The notes below the pieces were generated by a model, which did no database searches, was not told where the DNA came from, and worked only from the letters and a program-made list of their open reading frames with translations. Shown one piece after another: positions 12,401 through 24,680 of a stretch of DNA of 60,000 nucleotides. Position numbers and translations under genes: made by a program. The stretch lies in contig JAQGDQ010002371.1 in the NCBI GenBank assembly GCA_030141605.1, forward strand, positions 692,547 to 752,546. The letters run 5' to 3'. The number at the start of each line of letters is the position of its first letter. The first letter of the stretch is position 1. The stretch comes from Tubiluchus corallicola (Eukaryota > Priapulida > Priapulimorpha > Priapulimorphida > Tubiluchidae).

Positions 12401-14785
12401 AACAATGGTCCTGAAAAAATCACATTTGTGTAAGTAAAAAACTATGATTTTTAGCACCGCATACTTATAGCTGATCTTAGCACAATAACATATTTACAAT
12501 AGACTAAACGAATCAAAGCATCAAAAACACATGGTACTGATCACTGCAACAAACAGAAGAAATTGCAAGAGAATGCTGTATTTATGGAAAATTAGTCTAG
12601 AATTTTTTCCCTGGTAAACTAAAAACCGAGTAGTGTATATTCAGTGTAGTGAAAACTAGCACAAGAAATTAATAGCCCTTTCACAAGTACTATTACCAAG
12701 CCTGCAATATACTTTTGTAGGCACTGACGAAAAGGCTCTGCAAGATTAAGCCACTGTGTTCACAGTTCAGTGATGGTGAAGTGCAGCACCACTTACAGAG
12801 AGACATATTTGTGTTATTACATTCACAAATAAAGAACTTCAGAACCTGCATATTACTGTCTACGATCCTGTAGTATGCTAATTATGAACATCAGCGTTCA
12901 TTATTATGTAATTTTGCAAAGAAAAAGAAAATTTTGCAATGAATAGAATTTGCAACAGGGCAAAATACTGTACTGTTGCAAAATATCTTGTTCTGAGCCA
13001 CTACTATCATGCCACTACTTGTTTTGAGCTTATTTCTCCTTTCTGTACTGCATTTATTTTAATACTCTACACAACATACATAGCAATAGTAATACTTGTA
13101 GTACTGTATTCCACCCTTTCAAGCAATCTATAATAATTTATTAACAAATTTGTGTATCACCTTAAACAAAGTGTATCACATTTCAAACATACAATAACGT
13201 AATTACTTGTAATGCAGTGACATCTGAAGAGAAAGTTTGTAAAATATTGCAAGTTATGAATGAAGAGAGACAAGGGTAAAGGTTTAGTATTGTGAAGGAG
13301 GAGTGAAACGGTAGAGGGATAATGGTGGCTGATAAACATATTTCTGATTATAATTCTACTTATTACAGTGCCACAGTAGTGCAAGAGAAAACCAAGTTTT
13401 GGGTAAAGGTACAATCAGATGAAGTGCTAAAAGACACCTCAGAAGACGTAGTCATCAGTTTTGAAACCTGCGGTAAAACAAGTGGCTGCTTTCGCTATGG
13501 GGAAAAAGATTGCACACCAAGCACATGTCAGAAAGCAACCGTATACACAGCTGACACTGATGACGTTACAATACAAATGACAGGGAAAGCTGAGGGCTGG
13601 ATAGGAATGGGGTTTTCTGAAGACAACACTATGGTGAGTAGTGCCTAAAAATTCGAATATTTTTCAACTGATACTTCTGATATTCCATTAGAAAAGTATC
13701 CAAATATTTTGGCTATCATGTGACAGCTGTCTTTTCCATGCCTATTACAGCATGCCCCAGTAGACAAGGAAACAGTCTACTTGTAGAATTTTCCGCTTTT
13801 TCCTATACATTTCCTTATGCTATGGTAAAATAGCATTTCTTGCATTGCATTGTTTTCAGGTCGATCAATGGGTGTATACTATTGAATATTTTGCAGCATT
13901 TGTTCGAGTTTCTATATGCGATATTACAATTTCACTCTAAACTTAAAACTGTGGTTATAGGGTGAAGACGATGTGTACGTATGTGTTCTTGAAAATGACG
14001 TGGTAAGGGTAGACCACTATTGGAATCCTGGTGGACATACCAGAAGTGAATTACAGACAAATAACGAAGTCACCAATGTCAAAGCAAATTATGCGGATGG
14101 AAGAATCAACTGTCAGTTTACGAAAAGTCTTACTAGCACCATCAATGATATGAATTATGATTTAAGTAAACCATGGTACCATCTTCATCCATGGGGAGAT
14201 GAAATTGACTCAGGTAAGTACAAGAATGAAGAACTCAAAAAAGAATGAAAGTTAAACTTATCTAAGGTATAAACAGATTTTGATAAATTACTTTGCAGCA
14301 GCTTATAGTAACAGAAATTTTAATTGGCACTTAAATAGGCTACTAAACTACATACTTGAAATTGAAGTTTCAACACTTTCTGTTTCTGCTCAATTAGGCA
14401 GTAATGTAGTAAATGAAAGCACAGTTCTCACAATCTTCTGACTGAGTTGGACTAGTTCCTCTAAAAAGGAAAGCAATCGTTTACCAATTTTTTTTAATAC
14501 TAAAGTAGCCCAACATCTTTGCATTTGAAGCTGAGTAACAAACCGATGGATTTATTAAAATTGTTTGTATATATAAAAACAACTGCTTTTTCAGATGGCA
14601 GAATACTCCGCCACAAGCCCGACCATCCTCCAACTTCCAGTGAGCAACGAACAATATCGAACAAAGATAATGAAATTATAGATTCAGGAGCAAGAATCTA
14701 TCATGGTTCTATTTGCACTGCATTATGCTTAACTATAGTCAGCATTGTCTTTCCTTCATTCTCATCATATCTTGATAATTTTTAA
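9498..14785 (+). CDS. Reeler-DOMON domain protein (ferric-chelate reductase 1-like, no cytochrome b561 part)
   Basis: Five exons, 9498-9693, 12216-12429, 13369-13633, 13961-14213 and 14595-14785, join in frame to 372 residues. Residues 1-18 are a hydrophobic signal peptide (MKATLLVIIFALVSDIFA). Residues about 20-150 form a Reeler domain: SPY-like TPYTI, YKPGDQVT, KGFMLQAR, ITHKDN, FVWTAP, TVVQEKTKFWVKV. Residues about 165-310 form a DOMON domain, a haem- or sugar-binding beta sandwich (EGWIGMGFSEDNTM, DDVYVCVL, PWYHLHPWGD). The last about 25 residues are hydrophobic (ICTALCLTIVSIVF) and may be a GPI signal or a single membrane segment. FRRS1 relatives carry a six-helix cytochrome b561 domain after DOMON; here the gene stops instead, so ferric reductase activity is not implied. 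It faces METTL6 tail-to-tail. Confidence 0.9.
9694..12215 (+). other. Intron 1 of the Reeler-DOMON gene
   Basis: A 2.5-kb intron, GTAAGT to TTTTGCAG. AT-rich with no coding sequence I can support. Its one noticeable structure is a 9-bp perfect stem with a 3-base loop at 11368-11388 (ACCACTTCA / TGAAGTGGT). Confidence 0.75.
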
Positions 14786-15021
14786 GGACATTATGTCATG
14801 CAGAAGGTAACACTGCTGACAGCAGGTACATACTACTGAATAGTGGTGAGTGATATGCTGACATAATCTCAGTTAGAAGCAATTTAAACGAGTGTTACTT
14901 AAGCTAGCGTAGCTGCAATGATGGGAACATGAAACTTTTGTTATTTTGATTGTTATGACAATTATGTTACGATAACCTCATTTTTAGTCTTAAAACATAG
15001 TTGAAAAGGTATGTAAAGTAG

Positions 15022-15027
15022 AATAAA
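15022..15027 (+). terminator. Polyadenylation signal of the Reeler-DOMON gene
   Basis: AATAAA 237 bases after the stop codon, in AT-rich sequence, before the convergent METTL6 gene begins its own 3' end. A second candidate (AATAAA) follows near 15053. Confidence 0.5.
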
Positions 15028-15295
15028 CAAGCAGACTAAAAGAGTCGTTAAATAAAATTAATGGATGATGAACTTACTGTTAATTTTTGTTCTAAATTTT
15101 TATTTGAAGATTGTTATAACACAGAATTTTAAATATTACCTGCTGTAAGTGACACATTTTAGGTACGAATATAATTGGATTAAGTAAATGAAATACAAAC
15201 ACTTACTGAAAAGTTCTGACCTATCATTTTTCACTATCCCTTATTCATTGATGCGAATATTTATAGTTGCTCATAGTTCTTTGTCCATGGGTTTC

Positions 15296-15301
15296 TTTAT
15301 T
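15296..15301 (-). terminator. METTL6 polyadenylation signal
   Basis: TTTATT on the plus strand (AATAAA on minus) 180 bases past the METTL6 stop. The two convergent genes' signals are about 270 bases apart, so their 3' ends nearly touch. Confidence 0.45.
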
Positions 15302-15480
15302 CATTCACAAAATGTATGGTAGCAAACAAATAAAACTTATTGCAAACGGTAATCTGATTAATGAATGCTGACGAAACATGTCAACACAATTGGCACAGCC
15401 AGAGAGTTCAGGCATTTGATATCATACTAAAAACAAACTTACAAAATTAATTACTAAATGTCACTAAACAATCACATTTA

Positions 15481-18400
15481 TCAACTTCCCAATTCATCGC
15501 ACACATCTTCATTAGAATACTGCACTGATGATGGTTTAATAAACTTCCCTTGTATGAAGACACGTGGTACTCTTAAACCCTCTTTTTTGTTGATGGTTTC
15601 TCTGAGCAAATATTCATTCACAGACTCTAAGAAGTTGACAGAGGTAAACAGGGTCGCAATAACTTCTGCAATGAATCATAAACTTGAATAAACAAAGGTG
15701 CCATTGCAATGTTTTGCTATAACAGCCTTTAACTATTCACGATTAGTTTCACATCTGAGGTGATCAAGTAATCATCCTACTTCATTAAGCTTATTCAGCA
15801 GGACTATGCAGACAGAGTGCTAAGTTACAAGTATAAAAATGGGAGGTCTAAATACATGTGACTAGATGCTAATATAGTTTATGATGACAAATGTGGTGAA
15901 TTTCTAAATTCTTCGTATAATAAAATTTAAGATTACGAAATAAAAAAACAACATCCAGAAATCTGATACCACACAACATGCCAGTTATACGGATTAATAT
16001 CATGGAAATTGCATTTTGTCAGAAAAACTTTGACATTCATAAAGTTTTGGTATCACACCTTACCCAAGCTACCGAATTTGGACGTGTCATGATGGAAAAT
16101 CATAACAATCAATATTACACTTCATTATAAAAAATGAAAGCCTTACATACATTACCCTTAGAAAAATAGTAGACGCGAGTACCATCTTGACGAACATAAA
16201 AGTTCTCGGCTAGTTTGTGACCAGAGCTGAATCTCAATTGAGCATAATCATACAGACCATAATCACGAAAAAGCAAGCAGCCACCTGGCTTTAAAACCTA
16301 CATAAAAATGTCTTTATAACATTTACAAACAGCTACCCCTATATTACAATGAAAAAATGGTGCATGTGTAACAGGTTATGCTTCAAATTTATATTTCAAT
16401 TACTACATTTCCAGGTATTTTGCACTTACATAAATTTTATCTACTGGATGACCTTACCACTAAGAGCCCATTTCTAGCACCTGACTACGTTATAGGATAG
16501 ATAATACATAATACAGTATAGATAGACATTAAAAAAGAATACTAGGCATTTACCATTAAAACACAAAAATATTTTGAACTATCTAATTTCCATTCTATCT
16601 AATTTGTATTCCAAACGAGAGTTTTCTTTCAAAATGAGACAATAAGTTCAACTGCAAGAAGGGTCTTACCTGAAATAAATTTTTCAAGACAGAAAGCATC
16701 TTGTTGGGGTGAATAGCTGATAGCACAAATATCATTGTGATAATATCTAAGCTGTTTGCAGGAATTTCTTCTGTTAGTGAAGTGGATGTCAAATCACACT
16801 CAAATGCATAAATCTTTGCTTCATTATACAGAGGATTTTCCTAAAAAAAAGGCTAATTAGCAGAATGTAAAACTTTCTCCCACCGATGGACAACTTGTCT
16901 GAGTCAGGTTTTCAAAAAAGCAGCTTGAGGTGGGATTTTGACAGACTATTTAAGGTCAATAAACTTATGAGGCCACTTGAATCCTAAAGCTTACAAACTA
17001 ATAGTGTCATACCTAACACAAACTGTAGCCTCTGTTTCTAGAGAACTGATTAATTAGAATGGGACACGTAGCAAAAAGAAGCAGCAACTTTAGCTAGTCA
17101 TCATTAAAGCTAATGCTTACTGAAATGCAAAATAATGATGTATAGATAGTTGACATCAGCAACTAAGCACAATTTATAGAGGTAAAAGTTTTTTGTTATT
17201 TCAAAACTCTTAAACAGTTTTCAAATGATATTAATTACAAGATTACTCATTATATGCACATACATATTATATAACTATACATGCATTAGCATACAATAAC
17301 ACAAAACCTTTAACTCTCTTATAAATACTTTTGTTTTATGCCTCAAAATAATTCATTTATCAACAGAATCTATGAGCTACATATAGGCCTACTTAAAGAA
17401 TTGATATGTAATTTTAACATACTGCAGTAATCTACATAATGTTAAGATTCCTTTCCTCAACATCCAAGATCTCTAGCTCATATAACACCCAGAGTGGCAC
17501 CGCTAAGAATAAGGTCCATATAAGTCTAGCGGCTACTGAGTATTGATGTGATGCCTTCATGTAAGACATTGTGAAACTTAGACAATAAATCCCTACTTTA
17601 GCAATTTCATCCTCAAATCAGCAATCATAGACCACCATTACAAGTACTTTACCTACCTTGACAAATTTAACAGCTCGTGGAGAAAGATCACAGGCATAGA
17701 TGAATAAATCTAGCCCATCTTGAAGAAGTGGAAATATCAAGTTGCCAACTCCACAGCCAACTTCTAAAAGTGAATTCCTAGAAGAATTGTCCTGAAAATA
17801 ATGTACAAAAAGATCTGTTATTATTAGCACACTTAGCACACAAAGTTGTTTGTTTAGTAAAATTAAACTGATAGATGTATGTGTCTACTGTCTAGTATCT
17901 AAAATGATCTGCTAAACAGTAAATAGATCACTATTCATTACTACCTAAAAAGAAATAACACCACTTCTAGTTACTGTACAGATGTTTTTCTGAGATTACA
18001 TTTATCTTGTTTCCAGTAAACTATAAGCAAAAGCTATTTTTCTAATAAAAAATTGACGACATCAAATGGATCACAACTCACTGTCACTTATGACCTAAGA
18101 TATCTCAAGCGCAAATATTGCTTTAACAACACTTTACAATACATTAAAAATTATTACATCACAAGCCTAATTTTGTTAGTTTTTCAATATCACACCAACT
18201 GACATGATTGCAGCAATTTGTACGTTAATAATGCCTGTTTTTCAGATTCGTGAGGTAAGATTGACAGACACCCAGATAACTATAAAATCAAAGTTCGAAG
18301 TTCTAGAAAGCCTAGTTAAAAGTGAATGTTAGCCAAACAAAAAATTTAAAATTTGATATTGTAAATTCAAAATTTGCCAAGTTTTTATGTTTTACTATCA

Positions 18401-19263
18401 ATGCGATGCAGCAATGTCATATTGCAGTCTTCCCTTTCATAAATTTCAGCGAAAAGCACATAAAAGATTTGCGACTCCGGAAAATTATACCAAATTGCAA
18501 TGTCTTCATTATTGGCACAACTGCTAATTAAATCTTTAAACTAATATTTAAATATAAAAAGTACTTTGGACTTTTAGAAGATTATTATAAGTAATTAAAC
18601 ACAAAATTAAGCATGTATTTTAGATCATAACTTAAAAACAACTATGATTTAAAAGACTATCTTACTGTACTTAACGTTAAAACTTCAGATATAAGGTTAA
18701 ACTCTGTGTTAAAGGAAGTCACATTTTGTTTATACCTTTATCTCTAATTACAAACCTGACCAAAAAATAATGTTAATGACATTATCTATATAAAAAAAAC
18801 TACACCAAGATGTTGCAACATACAATACTTATTATAACACTAATGAGTTTGTGCATGAACTATTAAGAACCAAGACTTCTGCCAACAAAGTTAGCAAAAA
18901 TTTGATGAATCTCTTGTTACCAGAAAGACATCACACTATCAAGACAACACTCTCTATAGGCTTAGTGCAGCTTTTACGAAGGCTGCCTACCTTTTTTGAA
19001 GGACCAAGTAATTCTTTGAATTCTCTGGTTGTCCAGTGTCTGTCTTTGAAAAATTTGGTAGAATTTCTTTTGTAAAAAATGTCCCAGTGTCGTTTAGCAT
19101 CCTGTTCGAGTTTTTTCTGCTTGAATTGTGAAACAATGGTTTTATCACTTCTGAGCTTTAGCAGCTCAGCTTCTGATAAAACTCTGGCACTGCTAGGAAA
19201 ATCCTGGCCCTTCAACTCAGTAAAAAAGGCAGGAATATTGTTTTCTTTGAAATGTTCAGCCAT
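15481..19263 (-). CDS. METTL6: METTL6, tRNA N3-methylcytidine methyltransferase
   Basis: METTL6 uses S-adenosylmethionine to make m3C at position 32 of tRNA-Ser, in the cytosol. Five minus-strand exons, 18991-19263, 17657-17791, 16670-16840, 16156-16297 and 15481-15665, join in frame to 301 residues (human 284). The start ATG (19263) has a stop codon just upstream. Residues about 50-90 carry the family signature [20 protein letters not shown] and [15 protein letters not shown]. Motif I of the methyltransferase fold is [10 protein letters not shown], then [48 protein letters not shown] and [16 protein letters not shown]. The C-terminal exon has [21 protein letters not shown], as in METTL6 rather than METTL2/8. 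All catalytic-fold motifs are intact. The gene converges on the Reeler-DOMON gene. Confidence 0.95.
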
Positions 19264-19517
19264 TCAATAGCAAATACCTAATGGCACATTAGAAGCTATC
19301 AACCACCTACGAAAAGAACAAAGAATGAGAGTAAAAAATGCAATGTTTAACAAATAGAGGAGTGATGCCAATGTGGAGTCTTCCAAGCAGAGAAGATGAA
19401 GCATACCCAACAGCATCTTAAGACTACATTCTACCTTTTATTCACTTTTTATTCATTTAAAAAAACCTGTCCACATCCTCAGACCTACTAATAATATCAC
19501 TAACAAGTAATTACAGT

Positions 19518-20195
19518 CAGGGACGTTACCTCTGATAATTGCACTTTCGGTTCAGTTTTGTTTTTGTCGAAAATTATTAAGTTTTGTAGCCGAAACTTTC
19601 GGTAATTTTCGGCAGCATTTTTCAGGGTTTTAGTAGTATTTATCCAGCTTACCTTTTTTTGTCCTAGATGTTAAAAATCACTGACAAATTTTGGCTAAAA
19701 TAGTTCAAATAAAGCGTGAATATCATTTATTTAACCTTTTTAACCATTTACAGATGCTTTTTACAGCAACATGGCATATCTCAGGGCTGACAACTGTGAT
19801 ATTCAGGTCTCCAGGCACAATCAGCCAAAATATAAAAGCGTAATTTGAATAAAATCAAGTTTAATTTTATAATTACAAAATATAGGCAACAAAATATTTA
19901 CAAAATAACATTTGTCAATTTCTTTGAAGCTTCATGATCTTTGATCTTTAGCCATAAACACTGTTCTACTTTTCTGGTTAGGATTTTTTGTTTAGCTACT
20001 TCAACAAGCTTGTACCAAAGGAAATATAAGCAAACAAGCAAAAACAAAGTGTTTTAATTATTTCAGATTTTTTTCAGTTTTCATAGTAGTTGGCTCTGCA
20101 AAAATGACTTTGGTTCAGTTTCCTTTTGGTATAGGTTTCCTGCATTTCATAAATTTTGGTTTCGGTTTGTAATTTCAGTTTCAGTAACATCCCTG
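19518..20195. mobile_element. hAT-type non-autonomous transposon (MITE), 678 bp
   Basis: The ends are CAGGGACGTTAC and, inverted, CAGGGATGTTAC: a 12-bp terminal inverted repeat with one mismatch, starting CAGGG as in hAT elements. The element is flanked on both sides by the identical 8-mer ATTACAGT (19510-19517 and 20196-20203), the 8-bp target duplication expected of hAT. The inside is AT-rich, has TTTCGGT-like repeats near both ends and no transposase frame. It lies 250 bases upstream of the METTL6 start codon, in its 5' flank. Confidence 0.88.
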
Positions 20196-20203
20196 ATTAC
20201 AGT

Positions 20204-22380
20204 CGGACAGTACCTAAACAGTATGAAGTTACTACTTAATAAATTATATTAACGACTGAAGTTAATTTTGACATCTTTATCATTATAATAAAAGACAATT
20301 TATTGCTTATCCTCATAGATAATAATATCACTAAGTAATCTGTAGGTAGGCTACAGTACTATTACCGGCAAAAGTTAGCACCGCCATGCTAGAGTGTACC
20401 CTCTTGCTATCATTGCATGCTTTCTTGATAGGTCTTGACATTTTTGCGTATTTTTGTGCCAATACTTTGCTAAAATGGTGATAAATTATTGTGCCTTCTG
20501 TTGCACAATGGAGTCAAAGCCAAAGAATGTGACATTACCTTTCACTGATAACATATTTTTTATTTGGCAAGTTTGGCACTTTGTTTGGTTTGCATAATTA
20601 ATCGCACTTTGCATAATCTCATGTCTCTTCTTTGTTGCTGCATACGCATAATAAAATATTTTTTGTTAGGCATATTTTCTGCCTGATACATCTGTTATAA
20701 TATAACTATATACCTGCTATGCTACTATGGGGAGACATCCTTAGAACTGATAATGTAAACATATTTTTCTGGTTAATAAAACCTGAAAATGGTTAAAAGT
20801 TCGGTAAATTATAAAGAAAATATTTTCCTATCATAAACCAGCAGTTATTCGTGTGTCAACAGGGGAATATATGCTGCTGCTTTAATAGCAAAAATAGGTC
20901 GATGCTGCGTTCACGCAAAGGAACAAAAGTATAACTCATCCCACCGCGCGTTGCGTACATCCACCGATAGTTGTTTGAGTGAGTATAGCTTAACTAGCTT
21001 TACCTAGTAAAATATTATCTTTGACTATCCTATCTCTTTAAAAAAAACGCGATATTTACTTCAGTTTGTTCAATTCTTGGTTAAATTTAAACAAATAGTA
21101 TACGGCAGGAACATAATAATTTCTGCATGTGAGCCGCCATGACAGAAAAACCTTCGCCACCTGTTGTAGACTTGTACAATCGCTCGGAAGAGTGATTCTC
21201 ACACTTTTTCGCAGCTTTGATTTGCTTTTACACACTTAACCTCCTTTTTTATTTCTTTTTTCTATTGTGACTTCAATAAGCTTTGCATTCTTTCAAAATT
21301 TATACCTAAATCATACACACTTATAACTTCTCTAATTTCTGTCCTCCAACTTCTGGGAATGTTTAAATCACATAATATTATACAAAATAGCATCTTTCAG
21401 CACTTCTTTTATTATCAGATAACAGCACACTTCGGTACCACATTAATTCTTTATAATGTGTTATTTGCCTTAAAAGCCATACTGCCCAGATCATCATTCC
21501 TCCTCAGTAGCTCGTAGATATTTTCTGTTTTATCATACGTTTTGGGGCTACTTTCTGCCATTTTTATACTTTCTTCATTGTTTGTTTCTATCAATTCACC
21601 TCCATATTGAAAATTAAACTAGGATCATTGTTGTTGTGTCGTACAATAACCACCCTACTTTTATAGGCTCAGTTCATTCAGCATCAGATCGAGCTACTCC
21701 GATTCATAATACATGTATCATCATATTTTATTATGCCATGATGCTCCACTTTCTTACTTCTTTTCTCGCAGACATGTTATAACTTCCTGTTCCATTGATG
21801 TATTCAGGCCTATTTATATACGGCTGCCATTTTTAATTTTTGCTTTTTTAATATTAAATACGTCAACACCTTTTATCTGGCTTTACTGACTACCATCTTT
21901 TGTGATTTTTCACAATTAATGTAAGACAGCACAGGTAAATTTAAAGCCTTTAATCCTGTATGACATGTATGTACGTGTTGAGATCCACGATCAAATTCCC
22001 AAGTACCCAGCTTATGCTGCTATATATTATTATTGTTGTTGCTGTTGTTGTCGTTGTCATTGTTAACTAGTTGTTGTTGTTAACTTATCGTTGCTGTTTT
22101 GGAAAAAGCTAATTTTATAATTTTAAAATTTAATTATTAATGTTAGTTCAGTTAATTTACATTAAAATTTGCTGTACGAAAATGCAGTATTCAAACAGTG
22201 CTAACTGCTAAGGTGTTACAAACGTACACTATTATAATTATTATTAAAATGGTACATTACTGATACTTTTTGAGGCTCTATAACTTTTAACTTTTTTAAA
22301 AAAATGATAAAATTTATAATTACTTTACATTAGTCTTTGCAAAAATACGTCTTCGAACTGTAAAGCCTACGTTAAAACTT
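20204..22380. other. Intergenic, AT-rich, no gene supported
   Basis: No exon, RNA gene or complete transposon recognised. One short start at 20475 (MVINYCAFCCTMESKPKNV) faintly recalls a THAP zinc finger but stops within about 40 codons and lacks the rest of the fold. A TTG/TTA-rich low-complexity patch lies at about 22023-22085. Confidence 0.5.
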
Positions 22381-22559
22381 TTCTTTTGCAGGGTCTGACT
22401 GCTTAGCCTTAGAAAAACGTCATTCAGTCCTGTTTAAAGGATTTCTAAGTATCGTATCGAGTAAGCCTACATATGCTACGTATTTAGCTTTATGTTATCA
22501 TATTATTCATAGAGAAGTTGATGTTGACTTTGACAAATTTTTTACCAAATTTATCTTGC

Positions 22560-22916
22560 AATAGAACAAGGCAGAATCATTCTGTGAAGCTTTTCGTGCA
22601 TCGAAGAGCTAAAGTATCATTTGGCTAATTTTTCTCAAATCAAGTTGTAGCGATTTTGAACTCATTGCCTGCATATGTTGATGGTGGCCCTTCGTAACTG
22701 CACAAAATATTAAGTTATTTAAAAGTCGTTTATATAAAGCTAGCTTGCGTAAAATCCTTGTACACAATAGGCAGTTCGTCTGTTTGTGTCTTTACCACAC
22801 TCTTGTAAATTATATTTGTATGTTTTTTGCTAACGTGTTTTACATATATTGTTTTTATTGTATACTGTATTTTACTATTGGGTGTGAATAAAATAAATAA
22901 ATAAATAAATAAATAA
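22560..22916 (+). mobile_element. CR1-like LINE, dead 3' fragment with (AAAT)n tail
   Basis: In one frame from 22560 the sequence reads RTRQNHSVKLFVHRRAKVSFG, a stop, then FFSNQVVAILNSLPAYVDG. This matches the end of the reverse transcriptase ORF of CR1-superfamily LINEs (RTR.N..KL..PR....FFS.R.V..WNSLP). About 200 bases on, the element ends in a (AAAT)n run at 22887-22916, the microsatellite-type 3' end of such elements. The in-frame stop and the missing tryptophan before NSLP show it is inactive, and it is heavily 5'-truncated. Confidence 0.75.
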
Positions 22917-23077
22917 GCTATATAGTAACCTTTTACGTATGAGGTAATTATTAAAATCATATAGACCGAGTATCTGGCACTCATATGTAGGCGTCGAAAC
23001 AAATGCAAATTGAAAAGAAATATTAACCATTTTGCGAGCACCGTACCTTTGTACATATAGCTTCCGAGTTTGTATTT

Positions 23078-23990
23078 GTTGGGAGCCGTTTGGACCACTG
23101 CGCCAAGTAGACCACTTGATGCGCTAAAAGTAGTGTCCTACATGGGCAGCCCAAGTAGGACACTAGCGATTTTTGTCGAGAAACTTGCTCTGGCAAAACT
23201 TGTTTCCAGTTTATATTACCATTGTTTATAAGTATTGTTATGACATAATAAAGCATAAAACAAAATTTCTTTTAGAAATGGATATTCCTTGGCAATTTGC
23301 AAATGCATTTCTTACAATAATTTCATCATTATGATTAACTCCATTAATATATCATAACATTAAACCTAGTATCTAATGCTTTAAAGAGAGAAATTCTGCA
23401 CACAGTTATTACAGAAATAATTGCAAATTTAAAAATGAGACAGATGCTGCTAAGCCTTCACAACACCAAAAAGTAATTTTTAACATTTAAGAAAAGCAAG
23501 GATAATTAGTTTTAATATTATCAGTAGTATTGTAACATGTAGGGCACTGTCCTACATGGCTCGCTAGCCCATGTAGGACACATAGATCGCTAGAACGTTT
23601 ATTTATAAGAAAACAATTATTTGCCCAAGAGGTAGTGAAACGGATCACCTGTTTGTGAAGTGAGACAAAATCAAAAATGATATACCTTAAACAAATGTTG
23701 AATTCGCAAAAAAGTGGGGTTTTTTCACTTCAACAACATTAATATCGAAACCAAATTTAATATTGTCCGTTCTACCAGCTCAGAATAAAATTCTTTTATT
23801 TTATTAGATGTATAATAAATTATTCAACGTGTATTAACGTTTTTAATTATTATTATTACATAAACAAGCACAACGGACGGTGTCAGTACACTTAACGACT
23901 GAATTCACGACCTGTCTCTAGTGTCCTACTTGGGCTAGCCCAAGTAGACCAATTGGTCTACTTGGCGCAGTGGTCCAAACGGCTCCCAAC
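23078..23990. mobile_element. Palindrome-rich inverted-repeat transposon (MITE), 913 bp
   Basis: The ends match for at least 36 bases in inverted orientation, beginning GTTGGGAGCCGTTTGGACC and going on CACTGCGCCAAGTAGACCA. Inside are three copies of one palindrome: 23131-23165 (16-bp arms, one mismatch), 23548-23580 (12-bp perfect arms TGTCCTACATGG / CCATGTAGGACA, 9-base spacer) and about 23920-23950. The right end also has a 26-bp perfect palindrome, centred on CCAATTGG (about 23940-23965). No transposase frame. The target duplication is unclear: GTATTT lies next to the left end and one base away from the right end. I cannot assign a superfamily. Confidence 0.8.
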
Positions 23991-24621
23991 AGTATTTATT
24001 TTGTGACTGATGACTGACTGTTAGTCATCTTGAGAGCAAATTGAAATCGATGCAGTTATTTTATCGTTTTTGTGATTTTTGCTTGTTTTAGAATTATTAC
24101 GTAGTTTGACTAATCTAGATTTTGTGCTGTTTATGGTAATTAAGTTAAATTAAAAGTTAAGTGTAAGTACTATGTGCGGATTCGCCATAAATTTTGTTTA
24201 ATGGTTAAATTTATAGGGTATGCGAGATTACTTATTTGGTATCATTGTGTGAACTACATTCAGTCCTTTGTAAAAATGTAACCAAATAGTCTGTAATATT
24301 ATTTTTAGGAAATAAATAACTTACTTATATAAGGAGTGTCATAATAAGTTATTGCACCACACATTTCTTTAAATTTTCTCCTTGTCATCCTGATTTTGTG
24401 CTAATAAAAGGATGTTTTTGTATTTTCTCTTTCCACTGCTCAACTGCAAGTAAGTAGTGACTACACATTGCTTGTTGTTAGTAATTAACGAATTATGTTA
24501 ATTACTTCGTCTCTCCGTTACTTGTCCTTCTGTTACTAAAAAGTGCAAAATTACTTTTTAATTTTTGATTCTATAATTCTTAGAGACTAGCATTTTCTTA
24601 AAAAGAAAAGTGTGTTGCTGC

Positions 24622-24680
24622 CAGGGCCGGCTCTACTGCTCGACAAACTAGACAGTTACCTAGGACGTCAAGCAGTTCTT
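24622..24680. mobile_element. Single end of a hAT-like element
   Basis: CAGGGCCGGCTCTAC followed by GACAAACTAGACAGTTACCTAGG resembles the left end of a widespread hAT family in animal genomes (CAGGGCCGGC...CTAGGCA..TGCCTAGG). I find no matching right end in the window, so this is a fragment or a chance match to one end. Confidence 0.4.

Noticed and set aside
20475-20600. Possible THAP zinc finger start (MVINYCAFCCTMESKPKNV)
   Set aside because: Only the first cysteine pair fits; the frame stops within about 40 codons and the downstream His/AVPTIF-type residues are missing.
22730-23098. 122-codon minus-strand ORF
   Set aside because: It is antisense to the LINE 3' end and its AAAT tail and reads through low-complexity sequence; no domain.
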